64,000 nucleotides of DNA from Ridgeia piscesae (lineage: Eukaryota > Annelida > Polychaeta > Sabellida > Siboglinidae), in the NCBI GenBank assembly GCA_025642075.2, contig JAODUO010000641.1, forward strand, positions 155,001 through 219,000. The letters are read 5' to 3'. Within the stretch, counting starts at the first letter, position 1. Every line of letters starts with the position of its first letter. Below are positions 52,228-61,128 of this stretch, piece by piece. Position numbers and translations under genes: made by a program. Under the pieces are notes generated by a model. It did no database searches, was not told the origin of the DNA, and saw nothing but the letters and a program-made list of their open reading frames with translations.

Positions 52228-55200
52228 CAAAGGCAAGTTCTTATATAGCGCAGTATCCAGTTCTCAGGACCGTTCAAAGTGCTTTACACTTTACTTCCCT
52301 GACAGACCTGTTCACTCAGACACCATCTCGGCTTCTCTGGGAAGCATCCAGCCATATGCTGCAATTAATACACGAAGACTGCTCGTACACATATCCACCA
52401 CTGTCTATAGCCAGGTACTCATTTATACAGCTGAGTGAACTGGAGCATTGTAGAGTGAACAAACTTGCCCAAGGTTTTAACACCGCGGCACAGGGTTGGA
52501 ACCCGGGTTCTCGTAGTCGAGAGTCCGAAGCTCTACCCCTGAGCCACTGCGCTCTATGTTAGAGAACTCTCTTCTCACAAACACACACAATCTATTTAAA
52601 ATAAACATTTACACAAACAAATACTGGATTATAGATACATAACATGTACATCATCGGGGCTGACATAGAATAAAGATACTAAGTGATGACACAAGTGCTG
52701 TGTGACATGTGTCAGGAGCTGGACTGTTTGGCCGGGCCATAGCAAGTGTGGCCAAGAGAACGGATGAAGAGGCGCCAGGAGACAAAGGGGAACCACCCCC
52801 AGGGCGACCACCCCCACCCTATGAGGCAGGGCAAGAGGAGAAAGAGGAGGAGGGAGGAGGTAGGTAAAAGTACCGCACCAGCTGTATGACTTGTTGCAGT
52901 TCTGTTTTAACCCTCGGCATAAATGGTGACATGCTGAATAAGAGAAATTAAGAAACTTTTAACTTTTCTGCAATAAAATACTGTAAAAAGTGTTTTGAAA
53001 TGTATCTACTGTAATATCTATATGAAAACCATTTAATTTACATGAAGAGTAAGTTAATTTATAAAGCATACAAAAACAATTGTTTTGTTGATTGTTTTAA
53101 AAGGTATAAATAGTTGTTTTCTTTGTATTGTAGATTTATCCCCGGAGTCACTGCAGAAGTCAGGCACGCATCGTGTGCGTCGTCGCTCGAGTGTCGACGT
53201 CAACACCCTGGTGGCCATTGTATGCAAGAATGTTCCGACAAGCTGCAACAATAAGTTGGCACTACGGAAACACTTCTCAAAATACGGAACCATCTCACGC
53301 CTGTCCATGACTTCATCAAAGAATACCGCCACAATCCACTTCACTGATCACGTTAGTTGTGTTAACTGTTTCTTAGTTATGCAGTGGTTATTATTAGCTG
53401 CCATTTCTTTGTTACATTTGGTTATCAAAAGCTTATTTTAATTACATAATTGTGCAGAATTGTCCTGGCTGAATGTGTATTGCTGATACCATTCTGGGTG
53501 AATGCACCTTTGTACCTTGGATTCTAAAGTGACACCTCTTGATTTTACAGTAATGTAGGAATTCATGAGAGAAATATTTCAGAATCAACATTTCTGATAG
53601 AGAGGAAATAACTGCATTCATCATCTTACAGGAATCTGCAGAGAACGCTAAGAAGAAAGGAAAGATGATTAAGCAAGGTTTGCCTCCCATGCAGATCTTT
53701 CTCAGTGCCTACAGCAAAGGTAAGTTGTTTGCCTCCATCTTTGTTTTACTGTGTTTTTCCTTTATATGGAGCAAAGAAGATTATACCGTACAAATAATAA
53801 TCACTGTATTTAGGCACTCCAAGATTAAAACTCCATTCAGGCAACGAAGCAATAAATATCGTAACTACAAAAATGTGCTTAACAAATTTAACAAGTAAAA
53901 GTAGCAAAAACATTACATACTAAAGCCATACTAATCAAGCCACTTTAGAAACTACAAGTATAAAACTACAACATTAAAAATAAACAAACTTACATTAAAA
54001 TAATAAACATTTCAAAATAACTAGACATTAAAATGTTAATGAAGAGCAAATTAAAATAATATCAATAAATATATTCTCTTTGTACAAAGAAAGGAATGTT
54101 TGGTGTCTAAAAACAATACTTATAAGTGTCTGAAAATATACCATACAGACATTTTTTATTATTTTTATACTTTGTTAGCCTTGTCTAAAAATAAACAGTG
54201 TCCAAATATGTCCAGTTATTACAGGGTGGGTAATTAACGTAGTGACAGTAGACACTGATAAAGGGATGTTGTTGTACAGGCTCCGAGACAGGCCCCAGGA
54301 GTGGGAAGTCTCCCCCAGGCACGCAGAGTACGTGGCAGGCACACCGCAGTGAGGTGGACGATGAACTGGCCAGTATGCGGGGGACATCAGATGTGTCCAG
54401 TACAGGGTTTGGGGTCTCCAGTCGCCCTCCGCAGCCAAAGAAGACGAGTCGTCTTCTGGATGCTTCCCGCGGTCCAAGGGCAGGTGGGGATGTAGGGACA
54501 GCTGTGGGGAAGAGGAAGATTGACGTGGGGTTAGCTCGCAGTAGGGGAGGGAAGACGTCCAGGAGTGAAGAAAGGATGGCAGCAGCAAAGCCGGCGGTCA
54601 CTTCTGAGGTCCAGCCTGGTGAGTGAAGCAGGCCATGTGTGTTGAGTCACTTTACTGTCCTGTGTTGGTTGCAGAAGTGAACAGGCCAAGTGTGTTGAGT
54701 GTCCTGTGTTGTTGCAGAAGTGAACAGGCCAAGTGTGTTGAGTGTCCTGTGTTGTTGCAGAAGTGAACAGGCCAAGTGTGTTGAGTGTCCTGTGTTGTTG
54801 CAGAAGTGAACAGGCCAAGTGTGTTGAGTGTCCTGTGTTGTTGCAGAAGTGAACAGGCCAAGTGTGTTGAGTGTCCTGTGTTGTTGCAGAAGTGAACAGG
54901 CCAAGTGTGTTGAGTGTCCTGTGTTGTTGCAGAATTGAAGCAGGCCAAGTGTGTTGGGTGTCCTGTGTTGTTGCAGAAGTGAACAGGCCAAGTGTGTTGA
55001 GTGTCCTGTGTTGTTGCAGAAGTGAACAGGCCAAGTGTGTTGAGTGTCCTGTGTTGTTGCAGAAGTGAACAGGCCAAGTGTGTTGAGTGTCCTGTGTTGT
55101 TGCAGAAGTGAACAGGCCAAGTGTGTTGGGTGTCCTGTGTTGTTGCAGAAGTGAACAGGCCAAGTGTGTTGAGTGTCCTGTGTTGTTGCAGAAGTGAACA

Positions 55201-58200
55201 GGCCAAGTGTGTTGAGTGTCCTGTGTTGTTGCAGAAGTGAACAGGCCAAGTGTGTTGAGTGTCCTGTGTTGTTGCAGAAGTGAACAGGCCAAGTGTGTTG
55301 AGTGTCCTGTGTTGTTGCAGAAGTGAACAGGCCAAGTGTGTTGAGTGTCCTGTGTTGTTGCAGAAGTGAACAGGCCAAGTGTGTTGAGTGTCCTGTGTTG
55401 TTGCAGAAGTGAACAGGCCAAGTGTGTTGGGTGTCCTGTGTTGTTGCAGAATTGAAGCAGGCCAAGTGTGTTGAGTGTCCTGTGTTGTTGCAGAAGTGAA
55501 CAGGCCAAGTGTGTTGAGTGTCCTGTGTTGTTGCAGAAGTGAACAGGCCAAGTGTGTTGAGTGTCCTGTGTTGTTGCAGAAGTGAACAGGCCAAGTGTGT
55601 TGAGTGTCCTGTGTTGTTGCAGAAGTGAACAGGCCAAGTGTGTTGAGTGTCCTGTGTTGTTGCAGAAGTGAACAGGCCAAGTGTGTTGAGTGTCCTGTGT
55701 TGTTGCAGAAGTGAACAGGCCAAGTGTGTTGAGTGTCCTGTGTTGTTGCAGAAGTGAACAGGCCAAGTGTGTTGAGTGTCCTGTGTTGTTGCAGAAGTGA
55801 ACAGGCCAAGTGTGTTGAGTGTCCTGTGTTGTTGCAGAAGTGAACAGGCCAAGTGTGTTGAGTGTCCTGTGTTGTTGCAGAAGTGAACAGGCCAAGTGTG
55901 TTGAGTGTCCTGTGTTGTTGCAGAAGTGAACAGGCCATATGTGTTGAGTGTCCTGTGTTGTTGCAGAAGTGAACAGGCCAAGTGTGTTGAGTGTCCTGTG
56001 TTGTTGCAGAAGTGAACAGGCCAAGTGTGTTGAGTGTCCTGTGTTGTTGCAGAAGTGAACAGGCCAAGTGTGTTGAGTGTCCTGTGTTGTTGCTGAATTG
56101 AAGCAGGCCAAGTGTGTTGAGAGTCCTGTGTTGGTTGCAGAAGTGAACAGGCCAAGTGTGTTGAGTGTCCTGTGTTGTTGCAGAATTGATGCAGGGCAAG
56201 TGTGTTGGGTGTCCTGTGTTGTTGCAGAATTGATCAGGCCAAGTGTGTTGAGGGGTCCTATGTTGTTGCAGAATTGAAGCAGGCCAAGTGTGTTGAGGGG
56301 TCCTGTGTTGGGTTTCAGAAGTTTAACAGACCAAGTGTGTTGAGTGTCCTGTGTTGTTGCAGAAGTGAAAAAAGTTATGTGTGTTGAGGGGTCCTGTGTT
56401 GTTGCAGAAGTTTAAACAAGTTATGTGTGTTGAGGGGTCCTATGTTGTTGCAGAAGTGAAAAAAGTCATATGTGTTGAGTGTCCTGTGTTGGGTTTCAGA
56501 AGTGAACAAGTCATATGTGTTGAGAGTCCTGTGTTGGTTGCAGAAGTGAAAAAAGTCATATGTGTTGAGTGTCCTGTGTTGTTGCAGAAGTGAAAAAAGT
56601 TATGTGTGTTGAGTGTCCTGTGTTGTTGCAGAAGTTTAAACAAGTTATGTGTGTTGAGTGTCCTGTGTTGGGTTTCAGAAGTGAACAGGCAAGTGTGTTG
56701 AGTGTCCTGTGTTGTTGCAGAAGTGATGCAGGGCAAGTGTGTTGGTGTCCTGTGTTGTTGCAGAAGTGAAGCAGCCAAGTGTGTTGAGTGTCCTGTGTTG
56801 TTGCAGAAGTGAACAGGCCAAGTGTGTTGAGTGTCCTGTGTTGTTGCAGAATTGAACCAGCCAAGTGTGTTGAGTGTCCTGTGATGTTGCAGAAGTGAAC
56901 AGGCCAATTGTGTTGAGTGTCCTGTGTTGTTGCTGAATTGAAGCAGGCCAAGTGTGTTGAGAGTCCTGTGTTGGTTGCAGAAGTGAACAGGCCAAGTGTG
57001 TTGAGTGTCCTGTGTTGTTGCAGAAGTGAACAGGCCAAGTGTGTTGAGTGTCCTGTGTTGTTGCAGAATTGATGCAGGGCAAGTGTGTTGGGTGTCCTGT
57101 GTTGTTGCAGAATTGAAGCAGGCCAAGTGTGTTGAGTGTCCTGTGTTGTTGCAGAAGTGAACAGGCCAAGTGTGTTGAGTGTCCTGTGTTGTTGCAGAAT
57201 TGAACCAGGCCAAGTGTGTTGAGTGTCCTGTGATGGTTGCAGAAGTGAACAGGCCAATTGTGTTGAGTGTCCTGTGTTGTTGCTGAATTGAAGCAGGCCA
57301 AGTGTGTTGAGTGTCCTGTGTTGGTTGCAGAAGTGAACAGGCCAAATGTGTTGAGTGTCCTATGTTGTTGCAGAATTGAAGCAGGCCAAGTGTGTTGAGT
57401 GTCCTGTGTTGTTGCAGAAGTGAACAGGCCAAGTGTGTTGAGTGTCCTGTGTTGTTGCAGAAGTGAACAGGCCAAGTGTGTTGAGTGTCCTGTGTTGTTG
57501 CAGAAGTGAACAGGCCAAGTGTGTTGAGTGTCCTGTGTTGTTGCAGAAGTGAACAGGCCAAGTGTGTTGAGTGTCCTGTGTTGTTGCAGAAGTGAACAGG
57601 CCAAGTGTGTTGAGTGTCCTGTGTTGTTGCAGAAGTGAACAGGCCAAGTGTATTGAGTGTCTTGTGTTGGTTGCAGAAGTGAACAGGCCAAGTGTGTTGA
57701 GTGTGCTGTGTTGGTTGCAGAAGTGAACAGGCCAAGTGTGTTGAGTGTCCTGTGTTGGTTGCTGAATTGAAGCAGACCAAGTGTGTTGAGTGTCCTGTGT
57801 TGGTTGCAATAGTGAACAGGCCAAGTGTGTTGAGAGTCCTGTGTTATTGCAGAAGTGAAACAAGTTATGTGTGTTGAGTGTCCTGTGTTGTTGCAGAAGT
57901 GAAACAAGTTATGTGTGTTGAGTGTCCTATGTTGTTGCAGAAGTGAAACAAGTTATGTGTGTTGAGTGTCCTGTGTTGTTGCAGAAGTGAAACAAGTTAT
58001 GTGTGTTGAGTGTCCTGTGTTGTTGCAGAAGTGAAACAAGTTATGTGTGTTGAGTGTCCTGTGTTATTGCAGAAGTGAAACAAGTTATGTGTGTTGAGTG
58101 TCCTGTGTTGTTGCAGAAGTGAAACAAGTTATGTGTGTTGAGTGTCCTGTGTTATTGCAGAAGTGAAACAAGTTATGTGTGTTGAGTGTCCTGTGTTGTT

Positions 58201-61078
58201 GCAGAAGTGCAACAAGTTATGTGTGTTGAGAGTCCTGTGTTATTGCAGAAGTGAAACAAGTTATGTGTGTTGAGTGTCCTGTGTTGTTGCAGAAGTGCAA
58301 CAAGTTATGTGTGTTGAGTGTCCTGTGTTGTTGCAGAAGTGCAACAAGTTATGTGTGTTGAGTGTCCTGTGTTGTTGCAGAAGTGCAACAAGTTATGTGT
58401 GTTGAGTGTCCTGTGTTATTGCAGAAGTGAAACAAGTTATGTGTGTTGAGTGTCCTGTGTTGTTGCAGAAGTGCAACAAGTTATGTGTGTTGAGTGTCCT
58501 GTGTTGTTGCAGAAGTGAAACAAGTTATGTGTGTTGAGTGTCCTGTGTTGTTGCAGAAGTGAAACAAGTTATGTGTGTTGAGTGTCCTGTGTTATTGCAG
58601 AAGTGAAGCAGGTTATGTGTGTTGAGTGTCCTGTGTTGTTGCAGAAGTGAAGCAAGTTATGTGTGTTGAGTGTCCTGTGTTGTTGCAGAAGTGAAGCAGG
58701 TTATGTGTGTTGAGTGTCCTGTGTTGTTGCAGAAGTGAAGCAGGTTATGTGTGTTGAGTGTCCTGTGTTGTTGCAGAAGTGAAGCAGGTTATGTGTGTTG
58801 AGTGTCCTGTGTTGTTGCAGAAGTGAAACAAGTTATGTGTGTTGAGTGTCCTGTGTTGTTGCAGAAGTGAAGCAGGTGTCAATGAAGGCTCTCATCAACG
58901 CAGTAGGTCACACCACTGAAGAGCGCTTGGAGATCCTCAACAATGCTGACAAGATGATACGGGCAGGTGCGTGTAGTCACACACATTTATTGTATAAGAT
59001 GATACGGGCAGGTACGTGTAGTCACACACATTTATTGTATAAGGAGTTTTGGCCAAAGAGAAAAGCCTGGTTCTCTTGACTCTGAAAATGATCGCTGAAG
59101 ATGGGTGAGAGCTAATGTTTATTTTTTGTTTTTAAATGCATTGAGGCCAGTCAGAAAATGTTAATTGCCATTTGGTTTTCAGTAATCACATGTATTGGTT
59201 TATGACTTTCTTTCATGCTAAAACTGCTTTTTCTGTAGTGTAATATATTGAATTATAGGCATCATGAATATGTGATCACATTCAGGAACTTGTGAAATGT
59301 TAGTTGTTTTTTAAAGACAGTGTTCGCTAACATATACAGGGAATGGTGTATATTTGAGAATTTTCATGCTAAATCTGATTGTTGCAGTGGTTTCTAAGCA
59401 GCCATGGAGTGGGTCATCGAAGTATCTTTTTAGCAATCTGAGAGAACTCACTTGCTAAATCTGATCATTGCCATGGCTGCTATGCAGCTAATTGGGTCAC
59501 TCTTAGTAATTTGAGAGTCTGCACTTGCAGAATGTAATCACTGCCATGGTTTCCCTGCAGCTAAGGGGTCATCGAAGCATGCTGACCTCGCCTCCGCTGT
59601 GGCTATTAAGGGGTCGTGTCCAGACATGTGTCCAGAACGTGAACGCTACATGCGGGAATTTCAGAGGCGCCTAAGTGTTTACGAGATTGTCCCAGGAACT
59701 GACGGGGTAAGTCTGTGACTGGGATCCACGGCAACATTACTACTAAGTGGAATGCAGTGACCACAGCTGTATTCTCTCGCTCTCTAGCTAGAGAACTAAG
59801 CTACATGAATAAGTACCTGGCTATATACATTGGTGGATATTTGTGTATGAATAATCTCCATGCATTAATTGCAACATGGCTTAATGCTTCCCATAGGAGT
59901 CAAGATGGTGTTTGACTTAGCAGGTCTGTGAGGGTGTAACAGTGGTTTATTTTTAAGACGTGTGATTGCTCTCACTCCCTATCGCTCGCACAAATCATCT
60001 ATCTGGAGAGCGATTTATCGCTCGTGCTAAGTACAATAATTGCCCCCGTCACCAGATCATGTGAGGTGAATAAGATGACTGACATAGTAAGTTATGTGTT
60101 TAGATGTACATACGCAACCATAGATGTTTACGCCAAGACGGGATACCAAGTCAATAACTGCATAATTTAACAATTGCTTAGCGAAGCCAGCCACGACACG
60201 ATTATACAATGGCGCTGCCACACGGATAATACAGGATGCCACCTGGTGGATAAAAACAAAAGTACAAATCGCTCGCCTAAATTATTTCACATATTTAGGC
60301 AGTGATTTATCGCTCGCCTGGGTTTTTCAAACGTGAAGTGCTGGAGTAATGTGTAGTCGTGTAGTAATGTGTAGTCGTGTAGTAATGTGTAGTCGTGTAG
60401 TAATGTGTAGTCCTGGAGTAATGTGTAGTCCTGTAGTAATGTGTAGTCCTGGAGTAATGTGTAGTCCTGTAGTAATGTGTAGTCCTGGAGTAATGTGTAG
60501 TCCTGTAGTAATGTGTAGTCCTGGAGTAATGTGTAGTCCTGTAGTAATGTGTAGTCCTGGAGTAATGTGTAGTCCTGTAGTAATGTGTAGTCCTGTAGTA
60601 ATGTGTAGTCCTGTAGTAATGTGTAGTCCTGTAGTAATGTGTAGTCCTGTAGTAATGTGTAGTTCTGTATGAGAATGATAAGCAGATGTAGTGGTTTGAG
60701 GTATAAAGATATGGTGATATGTAGACAAAATTAAGCATTTACTGATTAGGACTATCTCTAGAAAGATGTCAGCAAACACTAATAATTCACATATAAACCT
60801 ACTTAGATATTTGTTGGAGTGGTTTGTTGTCTGGTAAAACCAACAATGACATATAATGAAATGAGTCTTGATTACTTTGTCTTCTTAAGTGACAACAATA
60901 TAAATTTTTGTGTGGTGTGTATTGTTGACCGTTGTTAATCTTACATTCAGCCTGGTCAGACGCCTGAGGTGGACCACTCTCGAGCGGTCAAGGAGTACAG
61001 TCGGTCATCTGCAGATCAGGTAAACCCCCCTCACCTCCACCTGACGACATTGTATGTCATTTTAATGTATGTCAGTTT

Positions 61079-61128
<50 letters not shown>

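Noticed and set aside
54531..57907. Minus-strand frames of 400-526 codons with '[12 protein letters not shown]' repeats
   Set aside because: Three overlapping frames of the same 43-bp intronic array; antisense to MCM3AP and with no other coding sign.
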